From a bacterium UBP8_UBA817 (lineage in GTDB: Bacteria; Margulisbacteria; Marinamargulisbacteria; SXXA01; SICP01), in the NCBI GenBank assembly GCA_945898045.1, contig CAMDGG010000008.1:1-55044 (forward strand): DNA of 55,044 nucleotides, given 5' to 3'. The notes under the pieces are model-generated. The model had not been told where the DNA came from. It did no database searches and was given only the letters and a program-made list of their open reading frames with translations. Both the position numbers and the translations under genes were made by a program. Below, piece by piece: positions 33,678 to 42,260 of this stretch; the stretch's first letter is position 1, and every line of letters starts with the position of its first letter.

Positions 33678-34390
33678 GAACCTAACTCCGAAACCAACTC
33701 ATTAGCCCGTTGCAAAGACGAAAATGTCCCAGCATCCGTCCACCAACCTGGTAACACGTCAAACTGACACGTCCCTGCTTGTACGTACGCATTATTCACA
33801 TCTGTGACTTCTAACTCACCCCGACCAGAAGGCACACAATTCTCCACAAACTCAAAAGCAGCCGCATCATAAAAATAAATGCCCGTCACAGCAAACGAAG
33901 ACTTAGGGGCTTTCGGTTTTTCTTCAATACTTACAATACGATCCCCCGCAATCTCAGCAACCCCAAATCGTTGTGGATCAAATACTTCAGTTAGTAATAA
34001 CCGACATCCAGACGTCTGTGATTCAAACGCATTGACATAAGAAACCAGTGAATCCTGAAAAATATTATCGCCTAAAATCACCACAAATTTTTCCTGCCCA
34101 CAAAACGATTTTGCGAGACCCAACGCTTGCGCAATACCACCCGCTTCATCCTGTACGCGATATGTAAAAGAACAGCCGAATTCTTTACCGGATCCCAACG
34201 ACCGCACAATGTCGCCCATATGCTCTACGCCTGTCACAATCAAAATATCCGTGATACCTGCCTCAACCAATTTTTCTACTGAGTGAAACAACATCGGTTT
34301 GTGGCCAATAGGCAATAAGTGCTTATTTGTGACTTTTGTTAATGGATACAAACGAGAACCTGTCCCGCCTGCAAGAATTAATCCTTTCAT
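33674..34390 (-). CDS. rmlA: Glucose-1-phosphate thymidylyltransferase (short form)
   Basis: RmlA makes dTDP-glucose. In 238 residues: GLILAGGTGSRLYPLTKVTNKHLLPIG with the nucleotide-binding GGTGSRL-x-PLT motif, KPMLFHSVEKLVEAGI, YRVQDEAGGIAQAL, VVILGDNIF, IEEKPKAPKSSFAVTGIYFYD and GWWTDAGTFSS. It lacks the extra C-terminal region of the 290-residue enzymes, as in the short RfbA/StrD type. The start ATG overlaps the rmlB stop (ATGA), so an upstream start at 34414 is not needed. With rmlB it supplies dTDP-4-keto-6-deoxyglucose for surface sugars; rmlC and rmlD are not in the window. Confidence 0.9.
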   Translation of the reverse strand: MKGLILAGGTGSRLYPLTKVTNKHLLPIGHKPMLFHSVEKLVEAGITDILIVTGVEHMGDIVRSLGSGKEFGCSFTYRVQDEAGGIAQALGLAKSFCGQEKFVVILGDNIFQDSLVSYVNAFESQTSGCRLLLTEVFDPQRFGVAEIAGDRIVSIEEKPKAPKSSFAVTGIYFYDAAAFEFVENCVPSGRGELEVTDVNNAYVQAGTCQFDVLPGWWTDAGTFSSLQRANELVSELGS

Positions 34391-35340
34391 GTTGTCATCC
34401 TTTTTAGGTACCAAGCGATTGTAAGATCCAGACCTGATTCAAAATCTACTTCTGGTTCCCACCCCAATTCACTCTGAATTTTATCAATGCCCATTGCATA
34501 CCGAAAATCATGTCCCAGGCGATCTTCTACAAATGTAATAAGTGATTCTGGTTTTCCCAGTCGTTTTAAAATCTGTTTTACAATATGCAAATTAGCAAGT
34601 TCACATCGACCACCAATATTATAAACCTCACCCACACGACCTTTCAGACGTACCGCGTCAACCCCACGACAATGATCCTCTACATAGATCCAATCTCGAA
34701 TATTTTCGCCCGTGCCATAAACCGGCAACGGCTTGCCATTAAAAGCCTGATGAATCATGAGAGGAATAAGTTTTTCAGGAAATTGCCGAGGCCCATAATT
34801 ATTAGAACACCGGGTCGTTACACACGGCAATCCATGCGTATGCACATAAGAACGAACCAACAGATCAGACCCCGCTTTTGATGCAGAATACGGACTGTTT
34901 GGCGCAAGCGGCGTCTCTTCTGTAAACACACCTTCAGCACCCAAAGATCCATACACTTCATCAGTCGATACGTGCACAAATTTAGACACAGAAAATTGAC
35001 GTGCACACTCTAATAAAGATTGCGTCCCTAAAACATTAGAAATCACAAAAGAACGTCCGTCCAAAATACTGCGATCTACATGCGACTCCGCCGCAAAATG
35101 AACCACTTCATCTATCTTATATAAAGAAAAAACTTTTTTAAGGGCATCATACTCTTCTAAACGAATATGATGAAAATGATACCGACTGTCGTTTTCAAAA
35201 ACATTCAAATGTGAAAGATCTGCCGCATACGTCAACGCGTCTACATTCACAACATGAACATCGTCATAGGATTTAAAAAGATGATGAATATAAGTCGCCC
35301 CGATAAATCCAGCGCCACCTGTTACTAAAATAGTTTTCAT
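34387..35340 (-). CDS. rmlB: dTDP-glucose 4,6-dehydratase
   Basis: This 317-residue short-chain dehydrogenase-fold enzyme has ILVTGGAGFIGATYIHHL (NAD-binding), HFAAESHVDRSI, VSTDEVYGSLG, YSASKAGSDLLVRSY (the YxxxK dyad), TRCSNNYGPRQFPEKLIP and RDWIYVEDHCRGVD, all diagnostic of RmlB. The ATG at 35340 is preceded by TAGTAT 7 nt upstream and no ribosome site, suggesting a leaderless mRNA; the longer frame to 35388 would overlap the promoter. It is followed by rmlA and is divergent from guaB3. Confidence 0.93.
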   Translation of the reverse strand: MKTILVTGGAGFIGATYIHHLFKSYDDVHVVNVDALTYAADLSHLNVFENDSRYHFHHIRLEEYDALKKVFSLYKIDEVVHFAAESHVDRSILDGRSFVISNVLGTQSLLECARQFSVSKFVHVSTDEVYGSLGAEGVFTEETPLAPNSPYSASKAGSDLLVRSYVHTHGLPCVTTRCSNNYGPRQFPEKLIPLMIHQAFNGKPLPVYGTGENIRDWIYVEDHCRGVDAVRLKGRVGEVYNIGGRCELANLHIVKQILKRLGKPESLITFVEDRLGHDFRYAMGIDKIQSELGWEPEVDFESGLDLTIAWYLKRMTT

Positions 35341-35347
35341 ACCACGC

Positions 35348-35376
35348 ATACTAACAAAAACACACCCATTTTGAAA
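35348..35376 (-). promoter_or_regulatory. Promoter of rmlB, leaderless spacing
   Basis: On the minus strand TTTCAA (35376-35371), 17 nt, TAGTAT (35353-35348), then 7 nt to the rmlB ATG. The -35 is weak, the spacing ideal. The guaB3 promoter begins 6 bp away in the opposite direction. Confidence 0.45.
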
Positions 35377-35381
35377 CCTAA

Positions 35382-35410
35382 TTGACACGCAACTCGACGA
35401 CTGTTACGAT
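35382..35410 (+). promoter_or_regulatory. Promoter of guaB3-guaA
   Basis: TTGACA (35382-35387), 17-nt spacer, TACGAT (35405-35410). The leader of roughly 28 nt carries AGGAGA before the ATG at 35445 and is too short for a purine riboswitch. Confidence 0.65.
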
Positions 35411-35444
35411 TCTTCAAATTACTTTTTTTTCACAGGAGACCCAC

Positions 35445-36608
35445 ATGAATTCCGACACAACAAGACGATTCAAACGAGCATATGGCTTGGATGAAATTGC
35501 CCTTGTCCCGTCAGATCGCACACTCGATCTTGATATGGTTGACATCAGCACAACCATCGCGGGCATCACAATGAAAGCCCCCATTTTCGGATCAGCAATG
35601 GACTCAGTTATCAGCCCCAAAACAGCAGGCCTCATCGGAAAACACGGTGCAGTAGGCATCCTTAATCTTGAAGGTGTTCAAACAAGATACGAAAATCCAG
35701 ATGAAGTTCTCAAAAAAATTGCATCTATCGGTAAAGCCAACTACGTACAACTCATGCAATCCATCTATCAAGAAAACGACATTCAAGACGAACTCGTTAT
35801 TAAACGTATCAAAGAAATCAAAGAACAAGGCGTTCCCGTCGTTGTTTCCTCTACTCCACAACGCGCTGCACACCTAGGCCCACTTGCTGCAAAAGCAGGT
35901 GCAGATGCTTTTCTTGTTCAATCCACAGTCGTCTCCATTAATTTCGAATCTAAAACCAATAAAAACATTTTGAATCTTGCTGACTTTTGCAAATCAATGC
36001 CTATTCCCGTCATGGTCGGAAATTCCACCACAACATCAGTCACACTCGATTTAATGCGCACTGGGGTACACGCAGTCTTCATCGGTATCGGCCCAGGTGC
36101 AGCATGCACAACACGTGGCGTACTAGGCATCGGCGTCCCCATGGCAACCGCCATTTTGGATGCAGCAGAAGCCAGAGATCACTATAAAAAAGAAAGCGGA
36201 AAATATATCCCCATCGTTGCAGACGGTGGCATCGTGACTTCTGGAGATATCTGCAAATCACTCGCGTGTGGTGCAGACGCAGTCATGATCGGCTCACCTT
36301 TTGCAAAAGCAAAAGAAGCTCCCGGCCAAGGATTCCACTGGGGCATGGCAACACCAAACGCATTGCTACCTAGAGGCGCAAGAATTGAAGTAGGCCAAAT
36401 CGCTTCTATCAAAGAGATTCTAACCGGTCCCTCAAATACAGATGACGGTTCTCAAAATCTCATCGGCGCGATCCAAACAGCACTCGCAACAGTCGGTGCT
36501 CAAACCATACAAGAAATGCATCATATTCAAGTCGTCGTAGCACCTTCACTCTTAACAGAAGGCAAGATTTACCAGAAAGCCCAGCAGTTGGGAATGTACA
36601 AGAAATGA
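35445..36608 (+). CDS. guaB: GuaB3-type IMP dehydrogenase
   Basis: IMP dehydrogenase makes XMP, the first step to GMP. The 387-residue protein lacks the CBS domains of classic GuaB and instead follows the GuaB3 pattern: YGLDEIALVPSDRTLD at the start, GSAMDSVISPKTA, GGLGVLN-like HGAVGILNLEG, MVGNSTTT, and the catalytic loop GPGAACTTRGVLGIGVPMA with Cys221. VADGGIVTSGDICKSLACGADAVMIGSPFA follows. GuaB3 is best known from actinobacteria and cyanobacteria. The ATG at 35445 has AGGAGA 6 nt upstream; the longer frame starting at 35382 begins inside the promoter. It overlaps guaA by ATGA. Confidence 0.9.
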   Translation: MNSDTTRRFKRAYGLDEIALVPSDRTLDLDMVDISTTIAGITMKAPIFGSAMDSVISPKTAGLIGKHGAVGILNLEGVQTRYENPDEVLKKIASIGKANYVQLMQSIYQENDIQDELVIKRIKEIKEQGVPVVVSSTPQRAAHLGPLAAKAGADAFLVQSTVVSINFESKTNKNILNLADFCKSMPIPVMVGNSTTTSVTLDLMRTGVHAVFIGIGPGAACTTRGVLGIGVPMATAILDAAEARDHYKKESGKYIPIVADGGIVTSGDICKSLACGADAVMIGSPFAKAKEAPGQGFHWGMATPNALLPRGARIEVGQIASIKEILTGPSNTDDGSQNLIGAIQTALATVGAQTIQEMHHIQVVVAPSLLTEGKIYQKAQQLGMYKK

Positions 36609-38146
36609 TTGCAATCTTAGATTTCGGATCTCAGTACAGTGAATTGATTGCAAGAAGAATACGCGAAGCCAACGTCTACTCAGAAGTATTACCTCACAAC
36701 ACAACCCTAGAAGAATTACTAAAACGTCCGCATATTAGCGGTGTCATTCTTTCCGGAGGACCAGCCTCTGTATTCAATGTAGACGCGCCTCAATGTGACC
36801 CAGCAATTTTTGCATCAGATCTTCCTATACTAGGTATTTGTTATGGCATGCAACTCATGGCCAATAGCCTTGGCGGCGAAGTTGTTCGTGGAGACAAACA
36901 CGAATACGGCAAAGCCAATCTCTATATCGATACTAACGAAAACCTATTTGAAGGTCTCTGGATGGAAATGCTCATTTGGATGAGCCACGGCGACTCCGTT
37001 ATCAAAATGCCCCCTGGATTTCAACGCCTAGGCCACACCGAAAACTGCCCCATTGCAGCCATGGGAAATATAGAAAAAAAACGCTATGGCATCCAATTTC
37101 ATCCAGAAGTTTCACACACCGTAAGAGGCTCCGAAATTATACAAAATTTCATCTTCAACGTCTGTGGTTGCAAAGCAGTCTGGACACCAAAATCTTTTAT
37201 TAAAACTGCCATCGAAGAAATCAAAGCAGAAGTAAAAGATCAAAGAGTTCTATGCGCCCTATCTGGCGGCGTAGATTCCAGTGTTGTTGCCGCACTTCTT
37301 AAAGAAGCTATTGGAGAAAAACTGACCTGCGTTTACATCGATCAAGGCTTCATGAGAAAAGGTGAATCTGAACGTATACAAAAACTATTTGCAGGCGAAT
37401 TCAAAATTGATCTGATTCATATTGACGCATCAGAACGTTTTTACAAAAAAGTAGCCGGCGTCACCGATCCAGAAACCAAACGAAAACTCATCGGCGAAGA
37501 ATTTATTCGCGTCTTCGAAGAAACAGCGGATGGACTTAAAGATGATTATCCTTATTTAGCACAAGGCACTCTCTATCCCGACATAATCGAATCGGCCACA
37601 GTAGGCGTGTCAAAAACAGCCGTCAAAATTAAAACGCACCACAATGTTGGTGGGCTTCCTGAAAATATGAATTTCAAAATCATAGAACCGCTCAAAAAAT
37701 TATTTAAAGATGAAGCCAGAAAAGTAGGCCTAGAACTTAATCTTCCAGAAGAGATCGTTTATCGGCAACCCTTCCCAGGACCAGGCCTCGCCATACGCAT
37801 CATCGGCGACCCATCCAAAGAGCACGTACGCATTTTGCAAGACGCAGACGTTATCGTTATGGACGAAATAAAAGCCTCTGGATATTACAGAAAACTTTGG
37901 CAAGCCTTTGCGGTACTTCTACCCACCATCAAAACGGTAGGCGTACAAGGGGACAATAGAACGTACCAGCACACCCTCGCATTGCGCGCCGTAACATCCG
38001 ATGACGCCATGACCGCTCACTGGGCACACCTACCCTACGAACTACTAGAAAAAATCTCTTCCCGCATTATTAACGAAGTACCAGAGATCAACCGAGTGGT
38101 CTACGACATCTCGTCAAAACCGCCCGCTACGATTGAGTGGGAATAA
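36605..38146 (+). CDS. guaA: GMP synthase (glutamine-hydrolysing)
   Basis: GuaA aminates XMP to GMP. The 513-residue protein has the class I amidotransferase domain (about 1-190: ILDFGSQYSELIARRIRE, LSGGPASV, LGICYGMQLMA with Cys79, FHPEVSHT with His), the ATP-pyrophosphatase domain (ALSGGVDSSVVAALL, YIDQGFMRKGE, LAQGTLYPDIIES) and the dimerisation domain (FPGPGLAIRIIG, TVGVQGDNRTY, ending KPPATIEWE). Its start overlaps guaB3, so the two sequential enzymes are co-translated. Confidence 0.97.
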   Translation: MIAILDFGSQYSELIARRIREANVYSEVLPHNTTLEELLKRPHISGVILSGGPASVFNVDAPQCDPAIFASDLPILGICYGMQLMANSLGGEVVRGDKHEYGKANLYIDTNENLFEGLWMEMLIWMSHGDSVIKMPPGFQRLGHTENCPIAAMGNIEKKRYGIQFHPEVSHTVRGSEIIQNFIFNVCGCKAVWTPKSFIKTAIEEIKAEVKDQRVLCALSGGVDSSVVAALLKEAIGEKLTCVYIDQGFMRKGESERIQKLFAGEFKIDLIHIDASERFYKKVAGVTDPETKRKLIGEEFIRVFEETADGLKDDYPYLAQGTLYPDIIESATVGVSKTAVKIKTHHNVGGLPENMNFKIIEPLKKLFKDEARKVGLELNLPEEIVYRQPFPGPGLAIRIIGDPSKEHVRILQDADVIVMDEIKASGYYRKLWQAFAVLLPTIKTVGVQGDNRTYQHTLALRAVTSDDAMTAHWAHLPYELLEKISSRIINEVPEINRVVYDISSKPPATIEWE

Positions 38147-38161
38147 CCTAACCCCGCCCGG

Positions 38162-38182
38162 CCTCCCCTTCGTAAGGGGAGG
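38162..38182. repeat. Perfect hairpin downstream of guaA
   Basis: CCTCCCCTT (38162-38170), loop CGT, AAGGGGAGG (38174-38182). It is 15 nt after the guaA stop and is not followed by a T-run, so it is either a transcript-end stabilising hairpin or a small dispersed palindrome. Confidence 0.6.
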
Positions 38183-38235
38183 AGACCAGATTTATAGATA
38201 CGTAGGATATTTCTTAAGCAAGCAAAGTATAGAAA

Positions 38236-38268
38236 CAAAAAAACCCAGCCTTTCGACTGGGTCTCTTT
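38236..38268 (-). terminator. Rho-independent terminator of the barrel-protein gene
   Basis: ACCCAG (38243-38248) pairs with CTGGGT (38257-38262) across an 8-nt loop; on the minus strand the stem is followed by a run of T (the A's at 38237-38243). On the plus strand TCTCTTTT follows, so it may also serve guaA. Confidence 0.8.
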
Positions 38269-38291
38269 TGTAACAATACGTTTCTAATAAA

Positions 38292-38780
38292 TTAGAAGCT
38301 GAATGTAGCGCCTACAACTGGATAGATGTTTGAAAGAATATTTACATGCTTACCATATGTCATTTCTTTTGAATCTACACCAATAGTAATAAGATCTACT
38401 GAAAGACCAATTTTAACATCTTTTGTTATGTTATACGCTGCGTTCTTAGTCAATTTCAAAGGTCCAATAACTGTGTCTGAACCATCAACTGTTGTCTTAG
38501 AAAGACTTGTTGTAACTTCAGCGCGACCAACCCATGGAAGGTTCAAATCCAAACCACCCATAACGCTGTAACCCATTTCTTTATTATCTTGATCAACAGG
38601 ATTCATGATTGAAAGACCTGTTACCAAACGCATATCTTGTGAAACTGGAAAATAGAAACGTCCAGATGGGTTTCCTTGACCATTGAAATTTACCAACGCA
38701 TCCACATCTGCCGCTTTAACTACAGATGGAAGTGCAACCATCATAGCTCCTGCCAATAATAAACCGATTTGCTTCTTCAT
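38292..38780 (-). CDS. Small outer-membrane beta-barrel-like protein
   Basis: This 162-residue protein has a signal peptide (MKKQIGLLLAGAMMVA..., cleavage near VVKAA). Alternating beta strands follow (GRFYFPVSQDMRLVTGLSI, YSVMGGLDLNLPWVGRAEV), and the C-terminal strand ends in GATFSF, with the terminal Phe typical of BAM substrates. The family is not recognised; size and pattern suggest an eight-stranded barrel. It has AAAGGAG, its own TTGACA-16-TATGCT promoter and its own terminator, so it is a well-expressed single-gene unit. Confidence 0.72.
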   Translation of the reverse strand: MKKQIGLLLAGAMMVALPSVVKAADVDALVNFNGQGNPSGRFYFPVSQDMRLVTGLSIMNPVDQDNKEMGYSVMGGLDLNLPWVGRAEVTTSLSKTTVDGSDTVIGPLKLTKNAAYNITKDVKIGLSVDLITIGVDSKEMTYGKHVNILSNIYPVVGATFSF

Positions 38781-38831
38781 ATTTTGTTGCTCCTTTTACT
38801 AATTTTTTTATAAATAGCCCCACAGACATAT

Positions 38832-38859
38832 AGCATAAAGTATCAAAAAAAAATGTCAA
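38832..38859 (-). promoter_or_regulatory. Promoter of the small barrel-protein gene
   Basis: On the minus strand TTGACA (38859-38854), 16 nt that include nine T's, TATGCT (38837-38832). The leader is about 50 nt and ends with AAAGGAG. Confidence 0.7.
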
Positions 38860-38873
38860 CCCAAAAAGCAAAA

Positions 38874-38902
38874 TTGACAGGCTCAAATAAGGCCTTTACT
38901 CT
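38874..38902 (+). promoter_or_regulatory. Candidate promoter of recO
   Basis: TTGACA (38874-38879), 17 nt, TACTCT (38897-38902), 10 nt before the recO ATG. The -35 is perfect, the -10 weak; the leader would be only a few nt. Confidence 0.5.
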
Positions 38903-38912
38903 TAATAAATAA

Positions 38913-39482
38913 ATGAGAAATAAAAAAATAACGGGCATTATCCTTCACAGCAAACCCTTTTTTGAAAACGACAAACTCATCGAACTCTTTTCCCCCACAG
39001 AAGGCCGCATCAAACTACTCGCAAAATATGCCCAGAAACGTCATCAAATCTTTGGTGGCCGACTAGAACCACTAAACCACGTCGAACTCGTCCTCTATAA
39101 AGGATCAAGTTTTCAACTCATTACCCAATGCGATTTACTTACGACATTTCCTACCATCAGAAATAGATTCAACACCCTCAGCATGGCCTTCTACATCTGC
39201 AATATTGTCCGAAAAGCCACCCTGTTTGATCAACACAATCACGCGCTCTTTTCACTCTTATTTGAAACACTTCAGCAACTCAATCAACAAACCGAAACCT
39301 CTCTATCTATACTCCAAGAAACGTTTGAAAAAAAATTCCTAGAAACAGAAGGCCTATTAGACGAATCGTCTCACAAAATACCCCTCACATTTCGAAGCCA
39401 ATTCGAAGCCTACGTCGGAGAAAAACTATGCCAACCCCTACAATTGACCACCCCTCCTCCCATTGCTAAAGTAACCTTATGA
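38913..39482 (+). CDS. recO: DNA repair protein RecO, short
   Basis: This 189-residue protein has the RecO OB-fold (ITGIILHSKPFFENDKLIELFSPTEGRIKLLAKYAQKR in pieces, then GGRLEPLNHVELVLYKG) and part of the helical domain. RecO helps load RecA at gaps. It is about 50 residues shorter than usual, and the zinc-binding Cys cluster and C-terminal helices are missing. No Shine-Dalgarno is seen; the start lies just downstream of a promoter. It overlaps the pyrophosphatase gene by ATGA. Confidence 0.8.
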   Translation: MRNKKITGIILHSKPFFENDKLIELFSPTEGRIKLLAKYAQKRHQIFGGRLEPLNHVELVLYKGSSFQLITQCDLLTTFPTIRNRFNTLSMAFYICNIVRKATLFDQHNHALFSLLFETLQQLNQQTETSLSILQETFEKKFLETEGLLDESSHKIPLTFRSQFEAYVGEKLCQPLQLTTPPPIAKVTL

Positions 39483-41488
39483 TCCTAATTCCCTTAGCGT
39501 GTGCAGGCCTCACCTTACTCATCGGCGCAGGCATCTTGTGGAACCTCCATCGACTTCCTGTCGAAAAAAACAAAACCACCGAACTAGAAGCGTTTATTTC
39601 TGAAGGGCTCGGCAGCTTTGGCAAACGCATGCTAAGTGCCATCATCCAATCTCTTATCTATGTCACGATCGTTTTATTACTCGCCGCGCTAGCGTTTCAC
39701 AAAACATTTTCTTGGATACAAATTGGTGCATTTCTTGCAGGCGGTTTAGTCACAACCAGCAGCGCCTATTTCAGTCTTAAATTCTCGCCAAAAATGGCAC
39801 CCCTCATTATTAAACATTCTAAAAATTACGTACACGAAGGCCTCCTTACACTCTTTCAAGCCAGCACTGCTATCGGACTATTTATCGTCGGCCTAGTTTT
39901 TATAGGACTCATCTCCACGTTTATCCTGCTAGGAAGCAGAGCCGTTATTGGATACGGACTAGGTATGTCATTGGCCGCCTTTTTTCTGCGTATTGGGGGC
40001 GGACTCTTTAAAACCAGCACCGATATTGGCTCTGACAACATCCACGCGCTAGAAAAAAATGTCCCCAATTTTGACACCCGAAATCCTGCCAGCATTCTAG
40101 ATCTTACAGGTGATTATATTGGACATATCATTGGCTTTTCATCCGATCTTTTAAGCTCGTTTGCATTTGTCATCATTGCCTGCATCCTTTTCGCAGATAC
40201 ACTACTAGCTCGTCACACTATCCAAGCAGACACCGCATTAAAACTACAGCAACTCCCTCTTCAAATTTTAGCCATCGGTCTTATTGCATCACTCATCGGA
40301 ATTTACATCTCAACAGTACGAATTAAACTTAAATTTATTCATAATATTCTTTTAGAAAGTCTCTATATCACTATCTTATTATGTGGCATGGGAACCCTCT
40401 TTATTTTGCGCCATTTTGACCTTGATAGCAGTGCCCTTTTCCCTTCCTATCTATTGGGATTATTTGGCGCAATTTTAATTGGCTTTTCTTCTGAAGTACT
40501 AACATCAAGCAAATTTAGTCCTACCAAAAAAATTGCGGCACAAGCAGAATATGGCCCCGTCATTTCTCTCTTTAATGGCCTGTCATTGGGATTAAGAAGT
40601 AACGGATTATTTACCTGTTATATCTTACTCATGGCAGCGGGCGCTTTCTACTTCTCAGGGGTGTACGGCATCGCCATGGCAGCCATGGGCATGTTAAGCG
40701 CCACGCCCATTATCCTGAGCATTAACATCTTCACCCCACTAGCAGCCAATACACAAAAGATGCAGCAACTCACACTCGACCACCACACCACCAGTAAAAA
40801 TACCAAAAAAATCAATGAAATCGGACACACCACAGCGGCCATAGGAAATGGATTTGCAGCCGGAGCGGCAATCTTAGCAAGCACCAGTTTACTCTTTACA
40901 ATACCCATCTTAAATCCTGCCGAAAATAGTCCTCAACTCATGATTAATCTCAGTCTACTCACAGGCTTATTCTTAGGCGGTTCCCTTCCGTTTATTTTTT
41001 CAGGTTATTTGCTAAAAGGCCTTACGGGAAATATCTTAGGCATGCTGAGAGAAGTCAGTCGACAATTCAAAGAGATTCCCTATCTCTACGAAAACAAAGG
41101 GCGCCCAGACATCCTAAAGGCCGCCGACGATCAAGCCAGAATGACCATGGACGCACTGATCATCCCCGGTCTTTTAATGGTATTGCCTCCCATATTAATT
41201 GGGTATATTTTTGGCGCACAAATGCTGATCGGACTTGGACTAGGAACTGCGCTTGCCTGCTTTAGCCAAAGTTTTTTTTGGGCCAATATGGGCGATGCGT
41301 TACACAACGCAAAACACGACATCGAAAACGGACATTTTGGCGGCAAAAACTCCCCCACCTACAACCATATTGCCATCGCCAACAATATCGGAGACGGGTT
41401 TAAAGATCTTCTAAGTCCAGCACTCAACACCTGGCTAAAATCGGTCACCATTATTATTGTTTTAGTTCTAAGTCTACTCGCACTATAA
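39479..41488 (+). CDS. hppA: Membrane-embedded pyrophosphatase homologue with altered active site
   Basis: This 669-residue polytopic protein has the length, about 16 hydrophobic helices and signature order of ion-pumping pyrophosphatases: GGGLFKTSTDIGSD (canonical GGIYTKAADVGAD), KNVPNFDTRNPASILDLTGDYIGH (canonical with EDDPRNP and DNVGDNVGD), IGHTTAAIGNG (canonical GNTTAAIGKG), HNAKHDIENG (canonical DNAKKYIE) and IANNIGDGFKD (canonical GDTIGDPLKD). Lys178, Asp182, Asp186, Asp208, Asp212, Lys612 and Asp639 are kept. Residues aligned with other Mg2+/PPi ligands are changed (Asn197, His216, His609, Asn635). It may be inactive, altered in substrate or differently coupled. It overlaps recO; tpiA follows after 18 nt. 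Confidence 0.85.
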   Translation: MILIPLACAGLTLLIGAGILWNLHRLPVEKNKTTELEAFISEGLGSFGKRMLSAIIQSLIYVTIVLLLAALAFHKTFSWIQIGAFLAGGLVTTSSAYFSLKFSPKMAPLIIKHSKNYVHEGLLTLFQASTAIGLFIVGLVFIGLISTFILLGSRAVIGYGLGMSLAAFFLRIGGGLFKTSTDIGSDNIHALEKNVPNFDTRNPASILDLTGDYIGHIIGFSSDLLSSFAFVIIACILFADTLLARHTIQADTALKLQQLPLQILAIGLIASLIGIYISTVRIKLKFIHNILLESLYITILLCGMGTLFILRHFDLDSSALFPSYLLGLFGAILIGFSSEVLTSSKFSPTKKIAAQAEYGPVISLFNGLSLGLRSNGLFTCYILLMAAGAFYFSGVYGIAMAAMGMLSATPIILSINIFTPLAANTQKMQQLTLDHHTTSKNTKKINEIGHTTAAIGNGFAAGAAILASTSLLFTIPILNPAENSPQLMINLSLLTGLFLGGSLPFIFSGYLLKGLTGNILGMLREVSRQFKEIPYLYENKGRPDILKAADDQARMTMDALIIPGLLMVLPPILIGYIFGAQMLIGLGLGTALACFSQSFFWANMGDALHNAKHDIENGHFGGKNSPTYNHIAIANNIGDGFKDLLSPALNTWLKSVTIIIVLVLSLLAL

Positions 41489-41506
41489 CCCAAAAGGAGA
41501 ACCAAA

Positions 41507-42244
41507 ATGCGCACCCGTATGATCGCCGGAAACTGGAAAATGAACACCACACTATCCGAAGCAAAAAATCTAGCACAATCTCTTACCACTATCTCATCAC
41601 TCCAAACCGAAGTCGTCATTTTCCCGCCATTTATTAGTCTCGAAACCGTACGCACCTCCATCCAAAATTCTCAGATAAAATTAGGCGCACAAACCCTCCA
41701 TCATGAAGAGAAGGGAGCCTACACAGGCGAAATTTCAGGGCCCATGCTCAAAAGCGTTGGTTGTGAGTACGTCCTCATCGGACACTCTGAACGCAGACAA
41801 TATTTTAACGAAGATAACGCGCTTCTCAACAAAAAAATACGGGCCGCCATTTCCCATCAAATCATTCCGATTCTATGCGTCGGCGAAAGCTTGGCAGAAC
41901 GTGAAAATAATACCACTCTAGATGTCATTAAAACCCAATTATTAGAAACCCTAACAGATATACCCTACACAAACATGATTATCGCCTACGAACCGGTCTG
42001 GGCTATCGGCACAGGGAAAGTAGCCACCCCAGAACAAGCACAAGAGGTGCACGCTTTTATTCGCGGAACACTCTCTGAGCATTACGACCAAATTAGTGCA
42101 GAAAAAATACGTATTTTATACGGAGGATCTGTAACCCCTCAAAACAGCCCATCACTCTTCGAAAAACCAGACATTGATGGCGCACTTGTAGGCGGTGCTA
42201 GTTTAAGTACAGAAAGTTTTATTAACATCATACAAACACACTAA
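41507..42244 (+). CDS. tpiA: Triosephosphate isomerase
   Basis: TpiA interconverts DHAP and glyceraldehyde 3-phosphate. The 245-residue protein has the phosphate-loop start MIAGNWKMN with the catalytic Lys, IGHSERRQYF with the electrophilic His, the catalytic Glu in IIAYEPVWAIGTGKVAT and the C-terminal ILYGGSVTPQN and DGALVGGASL. AAGGAG lies just upstream of the ATG. It feeds both glycolysis and Dxs (glyceraldehyde 3-phosphate). Confidence 0.97.
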   Translation: MRTRMIAGNWKMNTTLSEAKNLAQSLTTISSLQTEVVIFPPFISLETVRTSIQNSQIKLGAQTLHHEEKGAYTGEISGPMLKSVGCEYVLIGHSERRQYFNEDNALLNKKIRAAISHQIIPILCVGESLAERENNTTLDVIKTQLLETLTDIPYTNMIIAYEPVWAIGTGKVATPEQAQEVHAFIRGTLSEHYDQISAEKIRILYGGSVTPQNSPSLFEKPDIDGALVGGASLSTESFINIIQTH

Positions 42245-42260
42245 TAAAGGGAATTTATCT

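Noticed and set aside
35411-35444. Purine riboswitch ahead of guaB3
   Set aside because: The predicted leader is about 28 nt, too short for an aptamer, and none of the conserved core is present.
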